Shown: positions 27,005-35,334, counted from the stretch's first letter. The stretch: DNA of 64,000 nt from Flavobacterium zhairuonense (GCF_004352915.1 NZ_SJSY01000074.1:372001-436000), one strand, 5' to 3'. A program made the numbers and translations. Notes: generated from the letters alone by a model not told the origin.

Positions 27005-27111
27005 ATTTCAGTCAGAGTTGTCTGGCTGCAAGCAGATTTTGCCTGAATGCCCTGAATTTGGCCCGGGGAGCATAAATAAAATGCAGATGAACCCTAATGC
27101 AGTTGTAATAT

Positions 27112-27474
27112 ATGCTTAAACTTAAATGTCCAAGATGCCATAAGGGGAACTTATTTGTTAATCCGGGGCTGTTTGTCATGGCGAGATTTCTTAAAATGCA
27201 CGAAAAGTGCAAAAATTGCAGCCAGGACTTTAGAATGGAACCTTATTTTTATTGGTCTTCTTTGTGGATTGGTTTTTCAATCGTGCCGGGCGTTTTTGCA
27301 CCTCTGCTGGTTCTTGGACTGTATTTAAATGAAATTTATGGAATTTCTTTAAGCATAGTGCCGCCGATTTTCCTGTTTTTATATTTTGTATTGCAAATTC
27401 CAATAATGCGGATATCCAGGGCCGTTTTGCTTCATTTGGCTTTTAAGTATTTTGAAGGGCGCGAAAAGAAATAA
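27112..27474 (+). CDS. DUF983 family protein, copy 1
   Basis: 120 residues. A zinc ribbon with CPRCHKGNLF (residues 5-14) and CKNCSQDF is followed by two membrane helices (SLWIGFSIVPGVFAPLLVLGLYL and IVPPIFLFLYFVLQIPIM). DUF983 proteins are small membrane proteins sometimes found near cytochrome oxidase genes in other phyla; function is unknown. A paralogue follows at 27762. The gap of about 290 bases between them holds no gene I can support. Confidence 0.88.
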   Translation: MLKLKCPRCHKGNLFVNPGLFVMARFLKMHEKCKNCSQDFRMEPYFYWSSLWIGFSIVPGVFAPLLVLGLYLNEIYGISLSIVPPIFLFLYFVLQIPIMRISRAVLLHLAFKYFEGREKK

Positions 27475-27761
27475 CTTTGCTTAAAAAGCGCAGACCGCAT
27501 ATGATTGGTGAAAATAATTCAAAAGATTATTCAGAAATGAAAGCCTCTTTTTTGCTTGGGAGAATGATGGGCTGAAAGAATCAGCGCATTTAAAAGCAAT
27601 AGCATAATTATGTCGGGAAAATATTGGCCGGTTAAATTAAGACGCAGGATTCTATGGTTCTTCTTAAAATTCCTCCGCCTTGTAAAGAGATAAGCCCTGA
27701 GGTTTACTTGGACATCTATAAATTTAAAATTAAACTATGGCTCATGGATTTAGAGCTTTAA

Positions 27762-28163
27762 ATGAAATGTTCGCATATGAAGAAAGGAAGTAAATTAAAT
27801 AGTATTTTAACGGGAAGCTGTCCTAAATGTCAGAATGAGAACATGTATCTGGATAAAAATCCCCTGCATTTGAGTTCTGTTTTAAAAATGCACGAGAAGT
27901 GCAGCCATTGCGGGCTAAGATATCAAATAGAGCCTTCTTTCTTTTTTGGCGCAATGTACGTAAGTTATGGGCTGAATGTTGGTGCTGGGATTGCTGCTTT
28001 CATCATCTCATATCTTATTTTTGATTCCAGCATAAAAACATCATTTATTGCAATTACTGCAGTGCTGATTATTTTGTTTCCAATATTGCTGAGATTATCC
28101 AGAAATATTTATATCAATATGTTTGTCTCCTATGATCCGAAAGCAGCTCCAAAAGAGAATTAG
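27762..28163 (+). CDS. DUF983 family protein, copy 2
   Basis: 133 residues, or 128 from the second Met. It has the same build as copy 1: CPKCQNENMYL, LKMHEKCSHCGLRYQIEPSFFFGAMYVSYG, then two membrane helices and a short cytoplasmic tail. Conserved MHEKC..C and E-P in both copies mark the family. It converges with the gcv operon and is separated from it by a bidirectional terminator. Confidence 0.88.
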   Translation: MKCSHMKKGSKLNSILTGSCPKCQNENMYLDKNPLHLSSVLKMHEKCSHCGLRYQIEPSFFFGAMYVSYGLNVGAGIAAFIISYLIFDSSIKTSFIAITAVLIILFPILLRLSRNIYINMFVSYDPKAAPKEN

Positions 28164-28176
28164 CCCAAAAAAACAC

Positions 28177-28229
28177 CTAATTTTTAAAAGGGAGAGAGTC
28201 TTTGATTGCTCTTCCCTTTTAAAAATTAG
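28177..28229. terminator. Bidirectional terminator
   Basis: A long inverted repeat, CTAATTTTTAAAAGGGA at 28177-28193 with its complement at 28213-28229, with further AGAG/CTCT pairing inside. It has T- and A-rich flanks, so it can stop transcripts from both DUF983 and the gcv operon. Confidence 0.9.
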
Positions 28230-28232
28230 TCA

Positions 28233-28648
28233 TCAGAACATTGGCGGATATTCTGAATTCGCCTTATTTTGAGCACCGCTAAAATGACAGGTTATAAAAT
28301 AATCCAAGTTTTCCATTGCCATCCACTCCTGGGCCGGGAAGCGGGAACAGATCAGATTCCTGTCGCCATAAGCATTATCAATTTTGCTTGCACAAGGCCA
28401 GAATTTATTGTGCTTACCCCATTTTAAAGGGAATGCCGCTTTTTGCCTGCGATGCTTCTTAAATTTTTTTTGTATTCGTATTCAGAACCCCCTTCTGCGA
28501 TATTTAATGGTCCTGCCAAACGAATATCAGATGGAGCTATTTTGTCAATTTATGCTTCGAGCGAAGAAGCGCCTATGATATCCAACATTTCTTTTGAACC
28601 TTTTTTGCTAACACCGCTGTGACGCGTTATAAATTGCTCTGTTTTCAT
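28233..28648 (-). pseudogene. gcvP: Remnant of glycine dehydrogenase gcvP with large internal deletion
   Basis: The 5' part from ATG 28648 reads MKTEQFITRHSGVSKKG, then an internal stop, then APSDIRLAGPLNI and SEYEYKKNLRSIAGK, as at the start of GcvP. After a frame change the 3' part reads KAAFPLKWGKHNKFWP and DNAYGDRNLICS, which is the GcvP C-terminus (compare NKFWP...DxAYGDRNL). Only about 125 of roughly 950 codons remain. The P-protein decarboxylates glycine using pyridoxal phosphate and the H-protein. It sits at the end of the gcvH-gcvT operon, so the operon once carried a complete set. Activity is excluded. Confidence 0.88.
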
Positions 28649-28658
28649 ATTTTAAGAT

Positions 28659-29909
28659 TTAGATTGCCAGCTCTTCTTGTTCTTCTTCTTTTTTGTACTG
28701 TCCTGAATTCAGATTAGACCTGATTTCCTTAAAGACGGTTATGGTCCTTTGAACATCCTCCAAGGTGTGCACTGCAGTAGGGATCAATCGCAGAATGATC
28801 ATACCTTTTGGCACAACAGGATATACTACCACTGAGCAGAAAATCTGGTGGTTTTCCCGCAGGTCACTCACCAAGGCGGTTGCTTCACCCAAGGTGCCGT
28901 TGAGGTAGACAGGGGTGACTGGAGAATCGGTATTGCCGATATCAAAACCTGCATCGGTAAGGCCATTTTGCAGGCTGCGGGTAATTTCCCAAAGCTTTTC
29001 CCTTAATTCGGGTCTGGTGCGCATTAATTCCAATCGCTTTAAAGCACCAAAAACCATTGGCATTGGCAATGCCTTAGCATAGATTTGTGAGCGCATATTA
29101 TATTTTAGAAACAATATTGCCTTTTTAGTGCTGGCAACAAAGGCGCCAATTCCTGCAAAAGATTTTGCGAATGTTCCAAAATAAAAATCGATACCATCCT
29201 GAATGCCTTGTTCTTCACCGGTTCCAGCACCGGTTTTGCCCATACAGCCAATCCCGTGCGCATCATCAACAAGGAGTGAAAAATTATACTTCTCTTTTAG
29301 GGCTACAATTTCTTTTAATCTGCCCTGATCGCCGCGCATGCCAAAAACACCTTCTGTTATGACTAGTATTGCGCCTTTAGTTTCTTCCGCTATCTTTTGA
29401 GCACGCTGCAGCTGTTTTTCACAATCATCAATATCATTGTGCTTGAAAACAAAACGTTTGCCCATATGCAATCGCATTCCATCTATGATGCAGGCATGAG
29501 ATTCCGCATCATAGACGATAACATCTTTTCGATCTGCCAGGCTGTCAATGATAGAGACCATTCCCTGATAGCCATAGTTTAATAAAAAGGCATCTTCTTT
29601 TTGAACATAGTCTGCAATTTTCTGTTCAAACTCTTCGTGCAGTTTGCTATTCCCGCTCATCATTCGTGCTCCCATCGGATAGGCAAGGCCATATAATCTG
29701 GTTCCTTCATTATCAGCCTGCCTGACTTCAGGATGGTTGGCTAATCCCAAATAGTTATTCAGGCTCCATACCAATTTTTTCTCACCATTAAAAAGCATTG
29801 TATTGCTAATCTCCCCTTCTAATCTCGGGTAGGCATAATATCCATGCGCATAATGAGCATGATCGCCTAATGGGCCAAGGCGAGTGCTTATTTTATCCAT
29901 TATAGTCAT
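28659..29909 (-). CDS. PLP-dependent alpha-oxoamine synthase (2-amino-3-ketobutyrate CoA ligase / serine palmitoyltransferase-like)
   Basis: 416 residues, full length. Fold-type I markers: NNYLGLANHPEV, YDAESHACIIDGMRL, DDAHGIGCMGKTG and the PLP lysine region GTFAKSFAGIGAFVAS. The N-terminus may begin at the fourth residue Met. Such enzymes condense an amino acid with an acyl-CoA. The gcv neighbours favour glycine or threonine turnover (KBL), while the FAKS lysine motif resembles Bacteroidetes serine palmitoyltransferase-like members, so the substrate is open. It lies between the methyltransferase and the gcvP remnant and is probably in the same operon. Confidence 0.9.
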   Translation of the reverse strand: MTIMDKISTRLGPLGDHAHYAHGYYAYPRLEGEISNTMLFNGEKKLVWSLNNYLGLANHPEVRQADNEGTRLYGLAYPMGARMMSGNSKLHEEFEQKIADYVQKEDAFLLNYGYQGMVSIIDSLADRKDVIVYDAESHACIIDGMRLHMGKRFVFKHNDIDDCEKQLQRAQKIAEETKGAILVITEGVFGMRGDQGRLKEIVALKEKYNFSLLVDDAHGIGCMGKTGAGTGEEQGIQDGIDFYFGTFAKSFAGIGAFVASTKKAILFLKYNMRSQIYAKALPMPMVFGALKRLELMRTRPELREKLWEITRSLQNGLTDAGFDIGNTDSPVTPVYLNGTLGEATALVSDLRENHQIFCSVVVYPVVPKGMIILRLIPTAVHTLEDVQRTITVFKEIRSNLNSGQYKKEEEQEELAI

Positions 29910-29990
29910 ATGTTTTTTAGGTTAAATTGTTATATTTTCATTTTAAAGGCAAAAGATCTTGCGGTCTTGCAACTTCTTATCTTTGGCAGT

Positions 29991-30644
29991 CTATAGGACG
30001 ATACTGCACTGCTTTTTTAATGCCAGCAGGTTTATTTGGCTATCAGCTAAGATGTCTTCTGCCAAAAAGTCAATACCCCCCCCGCAACCGGCATATTCCA
30101 GTTTGAAACTATCTGGGATTTCTTCCCAATTGCTCCAATAGGCAACTAACCGGGTGCCGACCGGTGTTTTTTCAAGCTGTTCTTTTACATATTTGGAGTA
30201 GGAATAGAATAATTCCCTCTCCGGAGCTATTGTTTTATCAATTGAGCACGAAGAATCAATATTTTCATAAAAGGAATTATAAAAATAGAAGGCCTCATAG
30301 TCAGAGAAATTAATTTTATTAATGTTGGAATGAATAAATTCTACATTGGTTACATAGTGCCTCTCGGCAATTTTTTTTGATAACTTAACAAGCGATGCCC
30401 TTTGCTCCACGCCATAAAACCTGCCTGTTGTGGAAGCTGCTCCTACCAGGCAGAATTTTCCCGCTCCCGAACCGATATCCAATACTCTTTTATTGGGTCT
30501 GTCCACCAAATACTCAGATGCAAATTTGGCTACAGCAACCGGGGTCCAATGGCGGGCTGCGAGCCTTTTTATTCTTCTTGGATACAGCTCATTGAAGGCC
30601 GCATCCTCAACAGTTATGTTTAATTTGAGGAATTTAAATATCAT
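29991..30644 (-). CDS. Class I SAM-dependent methyltransferase, paralogue B, C-terminus changed at a G8 tract
   Basis: 217 residues as read. Residues 1-70 align without gaps with copies A and C (RHWTPVAVAK, VLDIGSGAGKFCLVGA), then GVEQRASLVKLSKK and AFYFYNSFYENI. Near the end a run of eight G (30076-30083 on the plus strand as C) alters the frame: the read protein ends CGGGIDFLAEDILADSQ..., while removing one G gives CGGVLTFWQKTS and a stop at 30047, which matches the paralogues. This may be a real slip-prone tract or a sequence error. It overlaps the GcvH-like gene by 4 bases (ATGA). Confidence 0.92.
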   Translation of the reverse strand: MIFKFLKLNITVEDAAFNELYPRRIKRLAARHWTPVAVAKFASEYLVDRPNKRVLDIGSGAGKFCLVGAASTTGRFYGVEQRASLVKLSKKIAERHYVTNVEFIHSNINKINFSDYEAFYFYNSFYENIDSSCSIDKTIAPERELFYSYSKYVKEQLEKTPVGTRLVAYWSNWEEIPDSFKLEYAGCGGGIDFLAEDILADSQINLLALKKQCSIVL

Positions 30645-31012
30645 CGGATAAGTGCTACATATTCTTCATGGGCTAATAATCCATAATTGCCCACAACTGT
30701 TGAAACTCTTAATAGCCAATGTTTGTACGGATCTCGATTGATGCTTGAAGGGTTGGCATCCATAATGGCGTTTGTGGCCATAACCTTGCAATCAATAGGG
30801 GCAAGGAGAGAAAAAGTTTGGTTAGTGCCGTAGATGCTTCCCCATAGGATTTCTTTTTTCATGTGTTCGCAGTTTAATTCCAGTTCAATTAAACTGATTT
30901 CGCCTATTTCCTTTTGGGCAAAATCAGTGATGCCGACAAAATAATCGTATAATCCAACTTGTCTTAGCCACAAGTGATTTTCAGTATAATACAGTGCTTT
31001 GGGAATAAACAT
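30641..31012 (-). CDS. GcvH-like protein lacking the lipoyl lysine, paralogue B
   Basis: 123 residues. It matches the GcvH fold (HLWLRQVGLYDYFVGITDFAQKEIGEI; LLAPIDCKVMATNAIM; INRDPYKHWLLRV). The lipoyl turn is GSIYGTNQTFSL, with Asn64 where GcvH has Lys63, and no lysine next to it. It lies 11 bases downstream of gcvT and overlaps the methyltransferase start by ATGA. Its sister at 24298 has the same N at this site and the same partner, so the pairing is conserved. It may be a structural or regulatory H-protein relative; the partner is probably the methyltransferase. Confidence 0.9.
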   Translation of the reverse strand: MFIPKALYYTENHLWLRQVGLYDYFVGITDFAQKEIGEISLIELELNCEHMKKEILWGSIYGTNQTFSLLAPIDCKVMATNAIMDANPSSINRDPYKHWLLRVSTVVGNYGLLAHEEYVALIR

Positions 31013-31023
31013 ATCTCGAAGAT

Positions 31024-32133
31024 TTAGATTTGAACAAAAGGAGTCTGAACAACGACTGCCTTAATTGGTTTGTTTCTGATATTGATAAAAATCTCACTGC
31101 CAATATTTGATTTCCCAGCAGCAACATACCCCATTCCTATAGCCTTTTTTAAAGTAGGCGACATGGTACCCGAGGTAACGGTGCCTATAATTTGATTTTT
31201 TTCATCCCAGATTTCATAATCATGGCGGGGAATGCCTTTGCCGATCATTTCAAATCCTACCAATTTCCTTGCTACTCCATTTTCTTTTTGAATTTTGAGA
31301 GTATCGCTCTGAATAAATTCTTTAGTAAATTTTGTAATCCATTCCAGCCCGGCTTCCAATGGCGAAGTCGTGTCATTGATGTCATTGCCATACAAACAGT
31401 ATCCCATTTCCAACCGCAGGGTATCTCTGGCCGCGAGCCCGATAGGCTCAATGCTATTCTCTTTTCCTGCCTCGAAGATGGCATTCCATAATAGTTCAGC
31501 ATACTTATTCTGCACATATATTTCAAATCCGCCTGCCCCGGTATATCCGGTGGCAGATACTATAGCGTTTGGGATGCCTGCAAATTCGCCTATTTCAAAC
31601 GTATAATATTTCATCTCGGCCAAATTGATACGGGTCAATTTTTGCAGGGATTCTGCAGCCAAGGGGCCCTGGACCGCAAGCAGGGAAATCATATCGGAGA
31701 GGTTTGTTACGGCAAGATCTAAATAATCAAGGGCCATATTATTGATCCAATCCAAGTCTTTTTGGATATTCGAAGCATTTACCACCAGTAGATAATCCTT
31801 TTCGCTCATCATATATATCAGTAGATCGTCTACAATGCCGCCGGTTTTATTTGGCATGCAGCTGTACTGCACTTTTCCTGGGAAAAGCTTTGAGGCATCG
31901 TTTGAACTTATTTTCTGGATTAATGCCAGGGCATCTTTTCCCTGTATGAGGATCTCCCCCATGTGGGAAACATCAAAAACGCCTACGGCATTTCTAACGG
32001 TTTCATGCTCATGGTTTACCCCTGAGTACTGTATGGGCATTTCATAGCCTGCAAATGGGGCCATTTTTCCGCCAAGGGCATGATGAACTGCATCAAGTGC
32101 TGTTTTTTTGATATTTACGTATTGAGTGTCCAT
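31024..32133 (-). CDS. gcvT: Aminomethyltransferase, glycine cleavage T-protein
   Basis: 369 residues, normal length. Motifs include MAPFAGYEMPIQYSGV near the N-terminus, GVFDVSHMGE, ISLLAVQGP, ATGYTGAGGFEIYV, AARDTLRLEMGYCLYGNDI and the OB-fold C-terminus (GTVTSGTMSPTLKKAIGMGYV). It transfers the methylene unit from H-protein-bound aminomethyl-lipoate to tetrahydrofolate, releasing ammonia. It lies directly after gcvH (one base between) and 11 bases before a lysine-less GcvH-like gene. Confidence 0.96.
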   Translation of the reverse strand: MDTQYVNIKKTALDAVHHALGGKMAPFAGYEMPIQYSGVNHEHETVRNAVGVFDVSHMGEILIQGKDALALIQKISSNDASKLFPGKVQYSCMPNKTGGIVDDLLIYMMSEKDYLLVVNASNIQKDLDWINNMALDYLDLAVTNLSDMISLLAVQGPLAAESLQKLTRINLAEMKYYTFEIGEFAGIPNAIVSATGYTGAGGFEIYVQNKYAELLWNAIFEAGKENSIEPIGLAARDTLRLEMGYCLYGNDINDTTSPLEAGLEWITKFTKEFIQSDTLKIQKENGVARKLVGFEMIGKGIPRHDYEIWDEKNQIIGTVTSGTMSPTLKKAIGMGYVAAGKSNIGSEIFINIRNKPIKAVVVQTPFVQI

Positions 32134-32134
32134 A

Positions 32135-32515
32135 TCATAAACCTATTAATGATGCATATGCATCAGATTTTAGCAGTGTCTCGATCTCCGCATTGTTTTC
32201 AATTTTTATTTTAATCATCCAGCCCTCGCCATAAGGGTCGGAATTGACCAATTCAGGATTGGTTTCCAGTTTGGGGTTCAATTCAAGGATTTCCCCTGTC
32301 AGCGGAAGGAAAAGGTCAGATACAGTTTTTACGGCTTCAACAGTGCCAAATACGTCGTGGCGGTTTAGTTTCTCTCCAAGGGTTTCTATTTCAACATAGA
32401 CAATATCTCCTAATTCGTGCTGTGCAAAATCAGTGATTCCGATATAGGCTGCATCATTTTCAATTTTTACCCATTCGTGGTCCTGTGTGTATAAAAGGTT
32501 TTTAGGCATTTCCAT
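32135..32515 (-). CDS. gcvH: Glycine cleavage H-protein
   Basis: 126 residues. A canonical lipoyl carrier: LYTQDHEWVKI, YIGITDFAQHELGDIVYVE and GTVEAVKTVSDLFLP with lipoylated Lys63, then NSDPYGEGWMIKIKI. It shuttles the aminomethyl group between P-, T- and L-proteins. It heads the leftward operon gcvH-gcvT-gcvH-like-methyltransferase-oxoamine synthase-gcvP remnant. The presence of a true GcvH in the same operon makes the two lysine-less relatives easy to compare. Confidence 0.97.
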   Translation of the reverse strand: MEMPKNLLYTQDHEWVKIENDAAYIGITDFAQHELGDIVYVEIETLGEKLNRHDVFGTVEAVKTVSDLFLPLTGEILELNPKLETNPELVNSDPYGEGWMIKIKIENNAEIETLLKSDAYASLIGL

Positions 32516-32694
32516 TTTTTATTGTTTTTAAATTTTGTTTTGCTTCTCGGGACAAGGCATATTGCCGTAAGTGCGATAAAGGCAGCATTAGTTCGGTTCG
32601 GCTATTTCAAAAACCGCTTCGCAGAATACGCGTCTGCTGCTTGCCGCTTTGCTTTTGAGTGGTATCCACTCCTTAATATTCAGTCCTGCACTGT

Positions 32695-34335
32695 TTAGAT
32701 GTATCGCAATTTGCTGAAATAAAACAGATTGGGGTCTGGCTTGATGGCATTGGGCGCACCGCTGCAGATTTCTTCATTGGCCAGATCTTCAAAAGTTTTA
32801 AAATTTGCGGCGAACTGGTCTGCAAGGCTCTGTGCCATTGCATCATAAGCCGGTTTATCTTTCCAGGTATTTTTTGGATTTAAGATTTCAGAAGGAACAC
32901 CGGGGCACGAAACCGGCATCTGCACTCCAAATACAGGGTGCCCCGTAAAATCTGTGTTCTTGAGCTTATTTTCCAATACAGCTGTAATCATTGCTCTGGT
33001 GTAAGAAAGCTTTATGCGCTCCCCAACCCCATATGCTCCGCCGGACCAGCCAGTGTTGACCAGCCAGACCTTTACATTGTTTTCTTTTAGTTTGCTTCCC
33101 AGCAACTCTGCATATTTTGCCGGATGCAGCGGCAAAAAGGGTTTGCCAAAGCAGGCCGAAAAAGTGGTTTGCGGTTCAGTTATCCCCGCTTCGGTGCCAG
33201 CCACTTTCGCTGTATATCCCGAAATAAAATGATACATCGCCTGGCCCACTGTAAGTTTGGAAATAGGGGGCAGAACCCCAAAAGCGTCACAAGTGAGGAA
33301 GAAAATATTTTTTGGAATGCCTCCAATGGAAGGATTTGCAGCGTTGTCAATAAAATCAATTGGATAAGCAGCTCTGGTGTTTTCGGTTACCGATACATTA
33401 TCATAGTCTACGATATCAGTTCCTTCCAAGAACCTTACATTTTCAAGCAGGGTTCCGAATCGTACTGCAGAAAAGATTTGAGGCTCTTTTTCCTGGCTGA
33501 GGTTCACGCATTTGGCATAACATCCGCCTTCAAAATTGAATACATTTTCATTGTCCCAGCCATGCTCGTCATCACCGATTAATCCACGGGACGGATCTGC
33601 AGAGAGCGTAGTTTTTCCCGTTCCCGACAAGCCAAAAAATACTGCGGTGTCTCCTTGCTTGCCAATATTGGCTGAGCAGTGCATCGAAAGCACCTTTTTT
33701 TCGTGGGGAAGCATATAATTCAGGACTGTAAAAATCCCCTTTTTTATTTCACCGGTATAAGCACTGCCGCCGATAAGGATTACTTTTTTGGTAAAGTTTA
33801 TTATAGTGAAATTATGCTGGCGCGTTTTATCAATTATGGGATCAGCCTTAAATTCAGGAGCAACAAGTACAAGCCATTCATGCTCAAAAGTTTCAAGCTC
33901 TTTTTCGGATGGCCTTAAAAAAAGATTATGGGCAAACAGGCTCTGCCATGGGTTTTGGGTAATTACTCTGGCTTTTAATTGATATTCTTTCTTAGCACAG
34001 GCATATACATCCTTTACATACAGTTCTTCATTTGAAAGAAAATCTGTAACACGATTGTACAGATTATCAAAATCCTGGGGGGCGAAAGGATGATTTGCAT
34101 CCCCCCACCAGATAGAGTCTGTCGTTTTTTCATCTTTTACGATATATTTGTCTTTAGGTGAACGGCCTGTAAACTCCCCAGTGTCACAGGCTAATGCACC
34201 TGAACTGGTTATGACTCCCTGCTGCCTGTTTACGGTTTGTGTCACCAATATAAGTTCAGACAGATTCCAATGGATTGTTTTGGAGGCATTAATGCCAATG
34301 CCTTTCAGCTGTTCTATGTGTTTCATGATTATCAT
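32695..34335 (-). CDS. pckA: Phosphoenolpyruvate carboxykinase (ATP)
   Basis: 546 residues from the first ATG, though MKHIEQ at 34326 is a likelier start. ATP-type PEPCK signatures: SPKDKYIVKD, LFAHNLFLRP, the metal/substrate region and P-loop GLSGTGKTTLSADPSR, GDDEHGWDNENVFNFEGGCYAKC, and YTRAMITAVL. It converts oxaloacetate and ATP to PEP in gluconeogenesis. Its minus-strand -7 element TACTTTTG (34363-34370) lies close to the FNR-type box at 34416 that is shared with the divergent crp/fnr gene. A gap of 180 bases without features separates it from gcvH. Confidence 0.97.
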   Translation of the reverse strand: MIIMKHIEQLKGIGINASKTIHWNLSELILVTQTVNRQQGVITSSGALACDTGEFTGRSPKDKYIVKDEKTTDSIWWGDANHPFAPQDFDNLYNRVTDFLSNEELYVKDVYACAKKEYQLKARVITQNPWQSLFAHNLFLRPSEKELETFEHEWLVLVAPEFKADPIIDKTRQHNFTIINFTKKVILIGGSAYTGEIKKGIFTVLNYMLPHEKKVLSMHCSANIGKQGDTAVFFGLSGTGKTTLSADPSRGLIGDDEHGWDNENVFNFEGGCYAKCVNLSQEKEPQIFSAVRFGTLLENVRFLEGTDIVDYDNVSVTENTRAAYPIDFIDNAANPSIGGIPKNIFFLTCDAFGVLPPISKLTVGQAMYHFISGYTAKVAGTEAGITEPQTTFSACFGKPFLPLHPAKYAELLGSKLKENNVKVWLVNTGWSGGAYGVGERIKLSYTRAMITAVLENKLKNTDFTGHPVFGVQMPVSCPGVPSEILNPKNTWKDKPAYDAMAQSLADQFAANFKTFEDLANEEICSGAPNAIKPDPNLFYFSKLRYI

Positions 34336-34415
34336 CGCGATAAAATTTTATTTTCAATAGTGCAAAAGTAGACAGATTGGAAATCAGATTAGGCGACTAA
34401 AGCGGTACATAAAAC

Positions 34416-34429
34416 TTGATTTAAATCAA
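34416..34429. promoter_or_regulatory. FNR-type box TTGATTTAAATCAA between pckA and the second crp/fnr gene
   Basis: A perfect palindrome. To the right, the perfect -7 element TAATTTTG (34458-34465) is 35.5 bases from the centre and drives the regulator gene. To the left, TACTTTTG on the minus strand (34363-34370) serves pckA at 52 bases. A bound Crp/Fnr protein could act on both. Confidence 0.75.
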
Positions 34430-34474
34430 ATCTTAAAAAGGCATGGGAAAAATATCGTAATTTTGGAATCAGCT

Positions 34475-35158
34475 ATGATTTCAAAATTTATCTTCAATAA
34501 TCAGTATATTTTAAACGAGTTGCCGCAGTTTGACAAGGATCTGCTTGAAAAGGTAATGCAGAGTAAGAAATATGCCAAAAATCAGACAATATTTACTGAA
34601 GGTACATTGCCTACGGGCATTTTTTATATTCAAGCCGGCAAAGTCAAAAAGTATAAGGTTGATAATGAGGGAAGGGAGCAAATCATTTATATCTACAATT
34701 CAGGAGAGTTTTTTGGCTATACGGCCATACTAAGCGAGCAGGCATATGGAGATACCGCAGTGGTTATTGAAAATTCAGTTATTTCATTTATACCCAAAGG
34801 CGACTTTTTTAATGTCCTTAATAATTCTGCAGTATTTTCACGATTGCTTTTAAAATGCCTCAGCCACGAGTTTAGTGTAGTGGCAAATTTGATGGCTGTC
34901 TTATCGCAGCGGACTGTGCGGGAGCGTGTTGCCCTTAGTCTATTGATCCTGCATGATAAATACAAAATAAATGATGACCAAAAAGATGTTTTTATTACCC
35001 TTTCAAGGAAGGATCTGGCCAATATGGTAGGTACTGTAAATGAAACCCTGGCAAGGGTGCTGCATGATTTTAAGAATGAAAACCTTATCTGGATGGAGGG
35101 GCGCAAGATTCAATTGATGAATTTTCGGCAATTAATACACATAGCCAATTTTTATTGA
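34475..35158 (+). CDS. Crp/Fnr-family transcriptional regulator, second copy
   Basis: 227 residues from the start chosen here. An in-frame ATG at 34463 lies inside the -7 element TAATTTTG (34458-34465) and so cannot be transcribed. ATG 34475 also gives MISKFIFNN, identical in form to the first copy at 19716. The beta-roll (TIFTEGTLPTGIFYIQAGKVKKY) and HTH (LSRKDLANMVGTVNETLARVLHDF) match that copy, with ETLAR in the recognition helix as in FNR. No iron-sulfur cysteines are present. The mRNA should be nearly leaderless. Confidence 0.95.
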   Translation: MISKFIFNNQYILNELPQFDKDLLEKVMQSKKYAKNQTIFTEGTLPTGIFYIQAGKVKKYKVDNEGREQIIYIYNSGEFFGYTAILSEQAYGDTAVVIENSVISFIPKGDFFNVLNNSAVFSRLLLKCLSHEFSVVANLMAVLSQRTVRERVALSLLILHDKYKINDDQKDVFITLSRKDLANMVGTVNETLARVLHDFKNENLIWMEGRKIQLMNFRQLIHIANFY

Positions 35159-35334
35159 TGATAATATTTTATATTTTAAAAGTCAGGGAATCTGACTCGC
35201 AAAAGAATATTTGAAATCCAGCCAGTCGCTTTGTTTGCAAAATAAATTAAGAGCACATAAATCATAGGAGAAAGGCATTTAGGGCATAATGTTTGACTGT
35301 TAGGGGCGGCCAAACTTAAAAAAGGATTATTAAA

